Source: Lientehia hominis (lineage in GTDB: Bacteria; Bacillota; Clostridia; Lachnospirales; Lachnospiraceae). From it: a stretch of 64,000 nucleotides of DNA. The position numbers and the translations under genes were made by a program. Of this stretch, positions 23,466 through 31,445 are shown piece by piece (position 1 is the stretch's first letter; every line of letters begins with the position of its first letter). Location of the stretch: positions 558,001-622,000 of the forward strand of contig NZ_JAJNOR010000001.1 of the NCBI RefSeq assembly GCF_021044755.1, in the 5' to 3' direction. The notes below the pieces were generated by a model. It saw only the letters and a program-made list of their open reading frames with translations, did not search any database and was not told the origin of the DNA.

Positions 23466-24074
23466 TTATCTTTTAATAACTCCATAAAGCAGGATATCCA
23501 AAGCTCTCCTGCATCTTTGCTCATGCTCTTCCCGGGTCTCTCTGTCCATACCTGGCGCACTGTATCCGGCATTGACAAAATCCTGATACTGTCCGAAGGT
23601 TTCAATGACCTCTTCTTTCGTTACGTCAGGGCGAAGCAGCTCCCGTTCCAGGAAACGGCCCAGGATTTCCACATTCAGCTCGTCAAAGGCTTCTTTCGCT
23701 TTTCTTATTTCATCAGTCAAATGACCCGGAGGCGAAATCACCACTTCGCAAAATATCCTCTGATATAAAGGATTTTCCCTGAAAAACTCCATACGTGCAT
23801 CAAAATACTGTTCCAGCCGGCCCTTCGCATCCTCTGACTCCGGTTCCAAATGACGGCGCAGATAGGAAACAAGAGCATTGAAGCATTCTCCGACACACAC
23901 CAGATATACCTGATCTTTATCTTTAAAATGGTGATACAGCGCGCCCTTGGAAATACCTCCCTCAATGCAGATGGTATTAATGGAACCCATTCCATAGCCA
24001 TGTTCCCCAAATTCCCGAACGGCGCTCTCAAGAATCTTCTGCCGGCTCAGCTGATTCTTTTCTTCTCTCTTCAT
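23466..24074 (-). CDS. TetR-family regulator of the adjacent MATE pump
   Basis: 202 residues from the ATG at 24074 (GGAGGT 7 bases upstream). The N-terminal helix-turn-helix (about 5-55; ILESAVREFGEHGYGMGSIN and GISKGALYHHFKDKDQVY) is standard TetR. The C-terminal domain is helical (FFRENPLYQRIFCEVVISPP) and probably binds the pump substrate. It is the first gene of a two-gene unit with the MATE pump. Two mirror-image AGACCA-CC-TGGTCT operators flank its own promoter, showing autorepression. Confidence 0.92.
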   Translation of the reverse strand: MKREEKNQLSRQKILESAVREFGEHGYGMGSINTICIEGGISKGALYHHFKDKDQVYLVCVGECFNALVSYLRRHLEPESEDAKGRLEQYFDARMEFFRENPLYQRIFCEVVISPPGHLTDEIRKAKEAFDELNVEILGRFLERELLRPDVTKEEVIETFGQYQDFVNAGYSAPGMDRETREEHEQRCRRALDILLYGVIKR

Positions 24075-24111
24075 GCCAGACACCTCCTGCTCTGAACTTA
24101 ATTTACACAAA

Positions 24112-24165
24112 ATAGACCACCTGGTCTGTTCTTGCAGTATAGCACAAACAGACCAGGTGGTCTAT
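24112..24165 (-). promoter_or_regulatory. tetR-MATE promoter flanked by twin TetR operators
   Basis: Minus strand: -35 TAGACC (24159-24164), 17 bases, -10 TATACT (24136-24141). Two 18-base sites, 24112-24129 and 24148-24165, are exact reverse complements of one another, and each is itself a palindrome with arms AGACCA and TGGTCT. One overlaps the -35; the other covers the expected transcript start. Confidence 0.85.
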
Positions 24166-24233
24166 AATATTTTATCCGTTTATAAAAAATTTATATTTCA
24201 CTCATACGGTACCGGCTGTCTTCCTCCTCTGTT

Positions 24234-25106
24234 TTATTTCACAGCCAGCAGCTCAATATAACCGCGCGAGCCGATCGGTTCCAGCTGGATGCGGGGATTT
24301 TCCCTGTCCCACTTGCGTCCGGTCACAGACGGATCGTATTTCCGGATGGATTCCCGTACCGCTTCGATCGCCTGGCAGTACTCCTCCTCTGCATATGGTT
24401 CTCCCTGAAACACCAGATATTTTGCCGGGGGCAGTTCGATCACATCAAATCCTTCCGGCACCGGTCCGTCATATTCCGTACCGACTTCCACTCCCTGGAC
24501 ATATTCGGAGGTGCCGGGCTTCCGGTACGTCTCCGGCAGCCAAAGGCATACTGGCTCGCCGCACAGGGACTTCATGCTCATGAGAAGCCCCCAAACGTCA
24601 CAGCCCACCTCCTCACAGTAAGGGAAATAATCAGACGCTTTAACCCCCCTCTTCAGGATGACCTTGCGGGCAGGCTTGTCAACCTCCTGAATAAACACGT
24701 TTTTTACTTTTTCCATAACAGTTCCTTCCTTTCTGATTTCTCTGTAAACCGCGCCGTAGGGGGTGAACAGATAAAGAGGAACAGGGTTCTCGGCATATTC
24801 ACTGGGATTGCAGCCAAATTCACGGAAAAATGCCCGCTGATACCCGTCCACACTCCCAAAGCCCAGACTAAAAGCCACATCGATGATCCTGCAGGCTTCG
24901 TCCCGCAGCTTAAGCGCAGACTTTGACAGCCGCAGCCGCCGGATATAATCCGCGGGCGTCCGGCCGGTCCATTGCCGGAACAAACGGTAGGAGTGCCATG
25001 GTGAATATAAGGATGCCCGTGAAAGGTCCGCCAGGGTAATCTGCTCCTCCAAGTGTACTTCAATATAGTCCTGCATCCTCTGCACTGCTTCTGCCTGTTC
25101 CCTCAT
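24234..25106 (-). CDS. AraC-family regulator with GyrI-like effector domain
   Basis: 290 residues from the ATG at 25106, placed after GGGGAGGTG. The helix-turn-helix pair lies at about 15-105 (LADLSRASLYSPWHSYRLFR, and IIDVAFSLGFGSVDGYQRAF ending GCNPSEYAEN). The effector half (about 125-290) shows the GyrI pattern (KVILKRGVKASDYF, PPAKYLVFQGEPYAEEEYCQ, PRIQLEPIGSRGYIELLAV). It is the third AraC/GyrI gene in 12 kb. It sits upstream of the TetR-MATE pair on the same strand but is separated from it by the operator region; its target is unknown. Confidence 0.9.
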   Translation of the reverse strand: MREQAEAVQRMQDYIEVHLEEQITLADLSRASLYSPWHSYRLFRQWTGRTPADYIRRLRLSKSALKLRDEACRIIDVAFSLGFGSVDGYQRAFFREFGCNPSEYAENPVPLYLFTPYGAVYREIRKEGTVMEKVKNVFIQEVDKPARKVILKRGVKASDYFPYCEEVGCDVWGLLMSMKSLCGEPVCLWLPETYRKPGTSEYVQGVEVGTEYDGPVPEGFDVIELPPAKYLVFQGEPYAEEEYCQAIEAVRESIRKYDPSVTGRKWDRENPRIQLEPIGSRGYIELLAVK

Positions 25107-25169
25107 CTCTGTCACCTCCCCACTGCTTCATACTATCAGATCAAAGAAAAAAACTCTCGACGATTTTTG

Positions 25170-26054
25170 TCATGGAGCGAACAGAACCCGGATAAAGATC
25201 CGTCCGTCATGGTACTTCGCGGTAATCTCCCCTCCCATCTGTTCCGTAAGCGCTTTTGCAATAGAAAGTCCCAGCCCCGTCGACTTTCTCGCCGACTCTA
25301 CCGTATAAAAGCGGTCAAACAGCTTTCCAGTCTGAATTTCATCCAGACTGGAAGCGCTGTTTGAAAATACGATCTCTCCGTTTTCCGACAGAGTGATATT
25401 CAAATCTCCGTCGCTGTACTTAATGGCATTGCCAATGATATTTTCAAAAATACGGGACAGCGCCCTCTTGTCAAGCCTCCTCCATATTTTCTTTTCCGGC
25501 ATGGCAATCTCCGGCTCTATCCCGGCCCCTTTAAGAGAAGCATAATAAGCTGAAATGCTTTCCTCCAGAACGCGATTCAAATCCACTTCCTCATTTTCAC
25601 CGTCCGGCGCTGACGTGGTGAAGGAGTAGCGGAAAAGCTCTTCCATCAGCTGCTTTAAAGCTTCCGTCCGGTTTTCGATTGCCTTCAGATACCGTTTCGC
25701 CGCTTCTGACTTTTCTTCCCTCTTTAATAAATCCAGATAGCCGCAGACAGCGGTAAGCGGAGTACGCAGATCATGGGAAATATTCATGACTGCTTCCCGT
25801 ATCTCCAGATCGCCGTTTTGCAAACGTCTTCGCTCCTTTCGCAAAAGCCGGAGCTGTACATTGATCTCCGCAGCCAGCCTGCGGATACGGCGGTCGCCGC
25901 TGGAGACCGCGATCATGGTATTGGTATCCTGCTCCAGCCGTTCCTGGAATCCTGTGCGGATCTCATCCACTGCTCTGCGGAGCAGTATTATTTTGATCAG
26001 AAGCACGAAAACCAATATTATAAGAGCCACGCACAGTAACAAAAGCCAGAGCAT
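25170..26054 (-). CDS. Sensor histidine kinase of an ABC-linked two-component system
   Basis: 294 residues. One N-terminal membrane helix (LWLLLLCVALIILVFVLLIK), a short coiled coil, then HisKA with the phospho-His in NISHDLRTPLTAVCGYLDLL and HATPase_c with NIIGNAIKYSDGD and STGLGLSIAKALTEQMGG. There is almost no external sensor domain, as in intramembrane-sensing (BceS/NsaS-like) kinases that take their cue from an ABC transporter. It follows the permease gene by 13 bases in a regulator-ATPase-permease-kinase unit. Confidence 0.92.
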   Translation of the reverse strand: MLWLLLLCVALIILVFVLLIKIILLRRAVDEIRTGFQERLEQDTNTMIAVSSGDRRIRRLAAEINVQLRLLRKERRRLQNGDLEIREAVMNISHDLRTPLTAVCGYLDLLKREEKSEAAKRYLKAIENRTEALKQLMEELFRYSFTTSAPDGENEEVDLNRVLEESISAYYASLKGAGIEPEIAMPEKKIWRRLDKRALSRIFENIIGNAIKYSDGDLNITLSENGEIVFSNSASSLDEIQTGKLFDRFYTVESARKSTGLGLSIAKALTEQMGGEITAKYHDGRIFIRVLFAP

Positions 26055-26067
26055 TGTCTGCCCTCCT

Positions 26068-26910
26068 CTACTTTATATCCACCCGTCTGAACACGATCAG
26101 GCCGCCCGCCGTTGTAAGAATCATGATAATGACAGAGTAAAGCGGCATCTGCCACAGATGCAGGGCTGTCATGCCGGAAATCTGCAGAGCCTGGCCTGTC
26201 GGAAGAAAATCCAGGGCAAACTCGTAAATATCCCGTTTTGTCCCTTTCAGATAGTTCGGATTCGGTTCCGGTTCATCCGTCACAAGCTCTCCGCTGACGC
26301 TCATATACGTATAGCTGTCGTATTGCTCCGGCTCTTCAAGCCTTGCCCTGATATAAGCGGCGGCAAAAAGCAGAAGGACAACTCCGATGATACTCACGAC
26401 GGAGACAACGGCCCTGTTCTGGATCAGCATCCCAAGCAAGGTGAAAACAGCTGTAAAAGCAAGACTCATCAAAACGGCACACCCCAAAAATGCCGCCACA
26501 GGCTTTATTCCCTTCTCAAAGAATCCCAGAAGAGGAATCCCAAACGCACTGACCGCCAAAAGATAAAAAATATCCATAGACAGACAGGCTGCGGAATTCA
26601 CGATCAGGTTTGAAAGATAGATTGAACTTCTGCCATGGCCGACCACAAGCTTGTTCCGGACTGTCCCATCGCTGTATTCTGTGCCCAGGAACAGGCTGCA
26701 GAAGGCCGCGGAAAGGAGCCCCGTGAAAACCGTGTAGGTGAAAAATATATGATCGAGCGGTATCGAGTATCCCGTCTCCAGCCCCCTCATATGACTGCTC
26801 ACGGCGCTGAAAGCGCCGGATCCGAACATAACGATAAGCCCGATCCAGAACACTTTATCCCGTTTAAGCCGCGCGAAATTCGCAGATAATAACCTACTCA
26901 TGCTCTTCAC
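26068..26910 (-). CDS. ABC transporter permease (lantibiotic-immunity-like)
   Basis: 280 residues with about six membrane helices and an ABC-2-like layout; start MKSMSRLLSANFARLKRDKV and a long extracytoplasmic loop of about 60 residues between helices four and six (DEPEPNPNYLKGTKRDIYEF). This arrangement resembles LanE/LanG or bacitracin-type immunity permeases. It overlaps the ATPase gene by 17 bases. No bacteriocin biosynthesis gene is nearby, so it probably answers an outside peptide or another envelope stress. Confidence 0.82.
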   Translation of the reverse strand: MKSMSRLLSANFARLKRDKVFWIGLIVMFGSGAFSAVSSHMRGLETGYSIPLDHIFFTYTVFTGLLSAAFCSLFLGTEYSDGTVRNKLVVGHGRSSIYLSNLIVNSAACLSMDIFYLLAVSAFGIPLLGFFEKGIKPVAAFLGCAVLMSLAFTAVFTLLGMLIQNRAVVSVVSIIGVVLLLFAAAYIRARLEEPEQYDSYTYMSVSGELVTDEPEPNPNYLKGTKRDIYEFALDFLPTGQALQISGMTALHLWQMPLYSVIIMILTTAGGLIVFRRVDIK

Positions 26911-27808
26911 CCCCTACCAGGCTGACATAATAGCTTTCCAGACTTTCATCCCGCTCGTGTATGGCGGTCACTTCGCAGCCATTCTCCGCGAGCGCCAGAA
27001 CCGTCTTGGATAGGTTCAGATCCCCATAGATATCAGCTTCTTCCTCTGAGACGATACTGTATTCCATGTTCATTCCATCCAGTACGCGGGCCAGAACCCC
27101 GATATCGGAAACAGCCAGACGCACACATTTCCTGCAGGCCTCCTCCAGCTCTTTTGCGCCGATTTCTTTTACCATGCCGCCCCTGTGGATGAAACCATAA
27201 TGAGTAGCCAATCTGGAAAGTTCGTCTAAATTATGGCTGGATATCAGTACTGTGATCCCCTGTTCACGGTTCAGCCGCAGAATCAATTCTCGGGTTTCAA
27301 TGATCCCCTGGGGATCAAGGCCGTTCACCGGCTCGTCTAATACCAGAAAATCCGGATCCCCGGCCAAAGCAACGGCGATTCCCAGACGCTGGCGCATACC
27401 CAGAGAAAAATTCTTGGCCTTTTTCTTTCCGGTGTCCGAAAGGCCTACCAGCTTAAGAAGCTGTGGGATGCCGTCGAAGGACGGAAGTCCAATAATCCGG
27501 AACTGTTCCCTGAGATTCTCTTCCGCCGTCATATCTAAATAAACGGACGGCATCTCGACAACGGCACCCATACGCCGTCTCGATGCTGCTATTTCTTTTT
27601 CCGTGTTTTTCTTCCCATACAGATAATACTCGCCCCTTGTAGGCACTTGAAGACCGCAGATCAGCCGGATCAAGGTCGTCTTTCCGGCTCCGTTTTTGCC
27701 CACAAAGCCATAAATGGCTCCCTTTGGGATATGCATGTTCAAATCATTCAGGGCCTTAAAGCCCCGGTACTGTTTCGTCAGTCCATCTGTACGCAGTACA
27801 TATTCCAT
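26894..27808 (-). CDS. ABC transporter ATPase (lantibiotic-immunity-like)
   Basis: 304 residues from the ATG at 27808 (AAAGGAGG 7 bases upstream). Walker A GKNGAGKTT, signature FSLGMRQRLGIAVALAG, Walker B FLVLDEPVNGLDP and switch SSHNLDELSR. The C-terminal extension (about 215-304) is longer than in simple ATPases, as in LanF/BcrA proteins. It works with the overlapping permease. Three CTTAAC repeats at exact 12-base intervals lie just upstream, probably bound by the response regulator. Confidence 0.9.
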   Translation of the reverse strand: MEYVLRTDGLTKQYRGFKALNDLNMHIPKGAIYGFVGKNGAGKTTLIRLICGLQVPTRGEYYLYGKKNTEKEIAASRRRMGAVVEMPSVYLDMTAEENLREQFRIIGLPSFDGIPQLLKLVGLSDTGKKKAKNFSLGMRQRLGIAVALAGDPDFLVLDEPVNGLDPQGIIETRELILRLNREQGITVLISSHNLDELSRLATHYGFIHRGGMVKEIGAKELEEACRKCVRLAVSDIGVLARVLDGMNMEYSIVSEEEADIYGDLNLSKTVLALAENGCEVTAIHERDESLESYYVSLVGGEEHE

Positions 27809-27853
27809 ATCAATGCCTCCTTTATTTGACTGACCCAAGCTTAGCACGATATG

Positions 27854-27883
27854 GTTAAGGAACCGGTTAAGACATTAGTTAAG
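27854..27883 (-). promoter_or_regulatory. Three CTTAAC direct repeats, likely response-regulator box
   Basis: On the minus strand CTTAAC starts at positions 27883, 27871 and 27859, an exact 12-base period. OmpR-type regulators bind tandem half-sites about one helix turn apart. It lies in the 88-base gap between the regulator gene and the ABC ATPase gene, so it likely drives the transporter-kinase part separately from the regulator. Confidence 0.6.
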
Positions 27884-27896
27884 AAAACGTAAAGAT

Positions 27897-28571
27897 TCAC
27901 TCCTCCCTCAGCTTAAACCCGATGCCCCAGACCGCTTCAATATAATCTTTTCCGCTGGCCTCCCGCAGCTTTCTCCGCAGATTGCTGACGTGGACCTTCA
28001 AGGAACTTTCCATACAGTCCGGCGTATCCTGGCTGATGAGCTCCAATATCTGGGACTTTGTGACCACTTGGGAGCTGTTCTGCATGAGCTGCCGGAGAAT
28101 CGCATATTCCGTTTTTGTAAGTCTTACGGGAATCTCCCCCGCACGGACAGAGTGCGAAGAGGTATCCATGACCAGATCTCCGCAGGCCAGCAGAGGAGCT
28201 TTCCCTATACCAAGGCCGCCGCGAAGCTGTACCGCGATCCTGGCGAGAAGCTCCTCCATATAGAACGGCTTTGTAATATAATCCACCGCTCCGCCAAGCA
28301 GCAGCTGGACTTTGTCTCCCACATCTGCCCTGGCGCTGACTACGATAACAGGGATACCGGATATCCTGGCCAGGACCTCTTCTCCCTTAAGACCTGGCAG
28401 CATCAGATCCAGCAGCACCAGGTCCGGAAGGCATGACTTCAAAATCAGAAACGCTTCCGTGCCGGAATAGGCGCGCAGGACGCCATAGCCTTCTTTCGCA
28501 AGTGTTTCTTCTAACATATCGCCTATATACACATCATCGTCAATGATCAGTATTCTTTTTATTTCTGCCAC
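27897..28571 (-). CDS. OmpR-family response regulator
   Basis: 224 residues: receiver domain (LIIDDDVYIGDML, phospho-Asp in LVLLDLMLPGLKG, VSARADVGD, YITKPFYMEELLAR) and a C-terminal winged helix (LTKTEYAILRQLMQNSSQVV, DCMESSLKVHVSNLRRKLRE, WGIGFKL). It should be phosphorylated by the kinase three genes downstream and act on the repeats at 27854-27883. Confidence 0.93.
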   Translation of the reverse strand: MAEIKRILIIDDDVYIGDMLEETLAKEGYGVLRAYSGTEAFLILKSCLPDLVLLDLMLPGLKGEEVLARISGIPVIVVSARADVGDKVQLLLGGAVDYITKPFYMEELLARIAVQLRGGLGIGKAPLLACGDLVMDTSSHSVRAGEIPVRLTKTEYAILRQLMQNSSQVVTKSQILELISQDTPDCMESSLKVHVSNLRRKLREASGKDYIEAVWGIGFKLREE

Positions 28572-28638
28572 CTCCCAGCGTCTTTATACATTAAACGCTG
28601 CTTTTATCATAACCGTTCGGCGGCATAATATCAACCGG

Positions 28639-28848
28639 TCAATCCTTTTGATACTCTAAGATATCTCCGGCATCACAGTCCAGAACCTCACATATGGCGG
28701 CCAGAGTAGAAAAGCGGATTGCCGTCACCTTATTGTTTTTTATTTTGGAAAGATTCACATTAGAGATGCCGACTCCCTCAGCAAGCTCATTTAAAGAAAT
28801 CTTCCGTTCTACCATCATGCGGTCCAGCCGCAGTACGATCTTTCCCAT
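28639..28848 (-). CDS. YozG-like Cro/C1-type helix-turn-helix protein
   Basis: 69 residues, one Xre/Cro helix-turn-helix: RLDRMMVERKISLNELAEGV, then GISNVNLSKIKNNKVTAIRF and CDAGDILEY. This is the YozG-like small regulator found beside DUF2975 membrane proteins. It has AAGGAGG 6 bases upstream and follows the DUF2975 gene by 11 bases on one transcript. It probably represses the shared promoter at 29483-29557. Confidence 0.9.
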   Translation of the reverse strand: MGKIVLRLDRMMVERKISLNELAEGVGISNVNLSKIKNNKVTAIRFSTLAAICEVLDCDAGDILEYQKD

Positions 28849-28859
28849 GACCAGCCTCC

Positions 28860-29435
28860 TTATAAAAGTCCGTCTACGTCATTCTGAAGCTGTGCTCCAT
28901 ACGCGAATATCTGAGAAAGGCAGAGGATCAGAATACCTGTGATAAAACCTTCCAGATTCACGCTGATCTCCGCAAATTCTACGCCGAGCACAAGCCTGGA
29001 AATGCTGCTCATGATCAGTCCTGCTGCCGGGACGGCTATATAAAAAATCCCGATCTCCCTCACCATACGCGTGATGTCCTTCTGGAAAGGAGTGCTGCCC
29101 TTGGAAAACCATGTTTTCCCCTTAGCTGTTTTAAAGATCAGATAGATATTCCGGAATACCATCGCCATCAAAGACAGGATCAAGACTGCCCCAATGGAAA
29201 ACAGAATGACTGCGGCATAACGGACATTTCCGTCTGCACCGACCGCCGTCATCTCAAAGCCGTAAACACAAAGATATTTTCCAAGCTCCGGCGCCTCTTT
29301 CGTAAGAATGCCGCCAATCCAGTCTCCTGCCGCAGCCGTACATATCAGCAGTCCTGCAGCGGCCACCGTCCCTATCCAATGAAGCACCTCCAAAACCTTT
29401 GACACCACCAAAGCAATCTTATTCAATTGACTCAT
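28860..29435 (-). CDS. DUF2975-type four-helix membrane protein
   Basis: 191 residues with four hydrophobic segments: LHWIGTVAAAGLLICTAAAG, AAVILFSIGAVLILSLMAMV, IGIFYIAVPAAGLIMSSI and FITGILILCLSQIFAYG. The spacing and the conserved TPFQKDITRMVREIGIF before helix three fit DUF2975. Function is unknown. It is first in a two-gene unit with the YozG-like regulator; AGAGGAGG lies 6 bases upstream. Confidence 0.85.
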   Translation of the reverse strand: MSQLNKIALVVSKVLEVLHWIGTVAAAGLLICTAAAGDWIGGILTKEAPELGKYLCVYGFEMTAVGADGNVRYAAVILFSIGAVLILSLMAMVFRNIYLIFKTAKGKTWFSKGSTPFQKDITRMVREIGIFYIAVPAAGLIMSSISRLVLGVEFAEISVNLEGFITGILILCLSQIFAYGAQLQNDVDGLL

Positions 29436-29482
29436 ATCTTCCTCCTCTATTATTTTCCGGCGCTTCGCGCCTTGATAATGTC

Positions 29483-29557
29483 ATCATAGCACCATTCTTA
29501 ATGTATGTCAATATATTTTTATCGATAAACATTAATAATTTTGTGTTAATCGATAAA
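29483..29557 (-). promoter_or_regulatory. Promoter of the DUF2975-yozG pair with two ATCGATAAA operators
   Basis: Minus strand: TTGACA (29506-29511), 17 bases, TATGAT (29483-29488). Upstream of the -35 are the perfect palindrome TTTATCGATAAA (29518-29529) and a near copy TTAATCGATAAA (29546-29557), 28 bases apart. Their position upstream would suit activation or repression by the YozG-like protein. Confidence 0.65.
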
Positions 29558-29605
29558 CCATGCAAGTGAGAAGACGTAATGCTTTCAGCCACATTCTTAT
29601 TGGAA

Positions 29606-29656
29606 ACAAAAGCCGCCTTTTCCCACAGGCGGACTTCCTGTTTTGGAAAAGGCGGC
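29606..29656 (-). terminator. Terminator of the aldo-keto reductase gene
   Basis: GCCGCCTTTTCC and GGAAAAGGCGGC form a perfect 12-base-pair stem around a 21-base loop with its own ACAGG/CCTGT stem; TTTTGTTT follows on the minus strand. Confidence 0.75.
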
Positions 29657-29701
29657 CGGCATCTATACTTTACTAGATGGCGCGATAGACTGAGAGCCGC
29701 G

Positions 29702-30835
29702 TCAGGCTCTCAGCCTCCTGTTAAAATCAGACATTGCTTCTGAAATTTTAATCTGCTGAGGACATACTGCCTCACAGCTCCTGCACCCGATACAGGCATC
29801 CGGACGTTTTTCCTCCGATACTGCCATCAGGACCATCGGCGCAATAAATCCGCCTTCTGTAAAACGATGCTCGTTATATAAAGACAAAAGAGAAGGGATA
29901 TCCAGCTGCTGCGGACAATGACTGGTACAATAGCGGCATCCCGTACAAGGCAGTATGCTCTTCTTCACCATGCCGTCCGCAATTTCCATCAGCGTATCAA
30001 ATTCCTGACGGTCAAGCGGCCTTTCCGTTTCAAATGTCCGGATATTGTCCTGCAGCTGTTTCAGATTTGACATGCCTGATAACGTCACAGTGACACTTGG
30101 AATCGACTGCAGAAACCGGAATGCCCATGCCGGCGTCTCTTCGTCGGCGCGGAGCTGTTTGAGTCTCTTCGTGTCTTCCCTGGAAAGCGCGGCCAGCTTC
30201 CCACCCCGAAGTGGTTCCATCACCCACACGGGAATCTGATATTCTTCCAAAAGCTCTGCCTTTTTCTCTGCATCCTGAAAGCTCCAGTCCAGATAATTGA
30301 GCTGGATCTGGCAAAACTCCATCTGTTCTCCGTAAGCTTCCAGAAAACGCTTCATCACCCCATAGCTTCCATGAGCGGAAAAGCCCAGGTGATGGATCCG
30401 TCCCGACTGCTTTTGTCTCATCAGATATTCAAAAATACCGTATTTTTTATCCAGATACGCATCAATGTTCATCTCGCAGACATTATGGAACAGATAAAAA
30501 TCGAAATATTCCACTCCGCACCGCTTTAACTGCTCTTCAAAGATCATCTCCGCTTTGTCCATATTGGAAAGGTCATATCCCGGAAATTTGTCCGCAAGAA
30601 AAAAGCTTTCCCTGGGATACCGGCTCAGTGCTTTACCCAGGACAACCTCAGAACAGCCGTCATGATACCCCCAAGCCGTATCGTAATAATTAATTCCGTG
30701 TTCCATGGCATAGGCGACCATCCTTCCGGTCTCTGCTTCGTCTATTACTGCGTATTCCCCATCCGTTACCGGCAGGCGCATGGCTCCCAACCCCAAAGCA
30801 GACAGACGCATATCCTGAAAAGTCTTATAAATCAT
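29702..30835 (-). CDS. Aldo-keto reductase with C-terminal 2x[4Fe-4S] ferredoxin domain
   Basis: 377 residues. The N-terminal AKR barrel (about 1-270) starts with LSALGLGAMRLPV and keeps D-x-A-x-G-Y (YYDTAWGYHDG, catalytic Asp/Tyr), the Lys in LADKF and the His in HHLGFSAHG. The C-terminal part carries two ferredoxin motifs, CTGCRYCTSHCPQQLDIP and CIGCRSCEAVCPQQIKIS. This fusion is frequent in anaerobes; substrate and electron partner are not established. A 19-base-spaced MerR-type promoter lies 58 bases upstream. Confidence 0.92.
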   Translation of the reverse strand: MIYKTFQDMRLSALGLGAMRLPVTDGEYAVIDEAETGRMVAYAMEHGINYYDTAWGYHDGCSEVVLGKALSRYPRESFFLADKFPGYDLSNMDKAEMIFEEQLKRCGVEYFDFYLFHNVCEMNIDAYLDKKYGIFEYLMRQKQSGRIHHLGFSAHGSYGVMKRFLEAYGEQMEFCQIQLNYLDWSFQDAEKKAELLEEYQIPVWVMEPLRGGKLAALSREDTKRLKQLRADEETPAWAFRFLQSIPSVTVTLSGMSNLKQLQDNIRTFETERPLDRQEFDTLMEIADGMVKKSILPCTGCRYCTSHCPQQLDIPSLLSLYNEHRFTEGGFIAPMVLMAVSEEKRPDACIGCRSCEAVCPQQIKISEAMSDFNRRLRA

Positions 30836-30892
30836 ATCCTCATTCTCCTTTCATAACACTTCCATTCCTTCTGATATTCCACCTTCAAAACA

Positions 30893-30923
30893 ACCATACA
30901 CCCTGGAGTACACTCAAAGTCAA
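30893..30923 (-). promoter_or_regulatory. MerR-type promoter of the aldo-keto reductase gene
   Basis: Minus strand: TTGACT (30918-30923), a 19-base spacer, TATGGT (30893-30898). The spacer holds the dyad GAGT-GT-ACTC. An overlong 19-base spacer with a central dyad is the hallmark of promoters activated by MerR-family proteins, which twist the DNA. No MerR gene lies next to it in this window. Confidence 0.7.
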
Positions 30924-30929
30924 GAAAAA

Positions 30930-31440
30930 TATCACATAAAATCCCTAACCGGCAGAACAGCGATTATCCGCAGGGATACTTTGGAACGATTTATGACTGT
31001 CAATCAGGCCAGAAATCTGATGATAAAGACACAGGAGGGATTTTCAAGGGCTGGGAAAGCAAGGTGTTCACAGATCAGATAGAACGGATCATCATTTATT
31101 TTGCCATATCACCGTACAAGCTGGATTAGTAAGACAGAGCACCATTTTTGCACCGTCCTCCAACAAATGAATTACCATATTATAAAATGTACCGGAATAG
31201 TAGTATGCAAGCAATGTTTGCGCATGACGAAGCTGGGAGACGCTCCCGGCAGATACACAGGGGATATAGAAAATCGCGACTATTTCGGTATTTATATGGG
31301 AGATCATTCCGGAGAAGCAATTACCGATTATATCAGCTTTTTTAATAGATTTCTAACTTATTATTCAAAAAGTATTAAATGATTTGATAGCTTACAAGCC
31401 TGCCATCAGGCAGCAGTTTTGTGTGCATGTATATATTTAA
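30930..31440. other. Gene debris between aldo-keto reductase and EFR1 genes
   Basis: No intact gene is seen. On the minus strand, about 31092-31307 reads with a TetR-C-terminus-like stretch (LAYYYSGTFYNMVIHLLEDG), but no helix-turn-helix precedes it. On the plus strand about 30950-31080 has coding-like codons without a start. The stretch is best taken as remains of one or two lost genes. Confidence 0.35.
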
Positions 31441-31445
31441 TTCAC

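Noticed and set aside
25170..28571. Lantibiotic biosynthesis locus
   Set aside because: Only regulator, kinase and immunity-like ABC transporter are present; no precursor peptide, dehydratase or cyclase gene was found around them.
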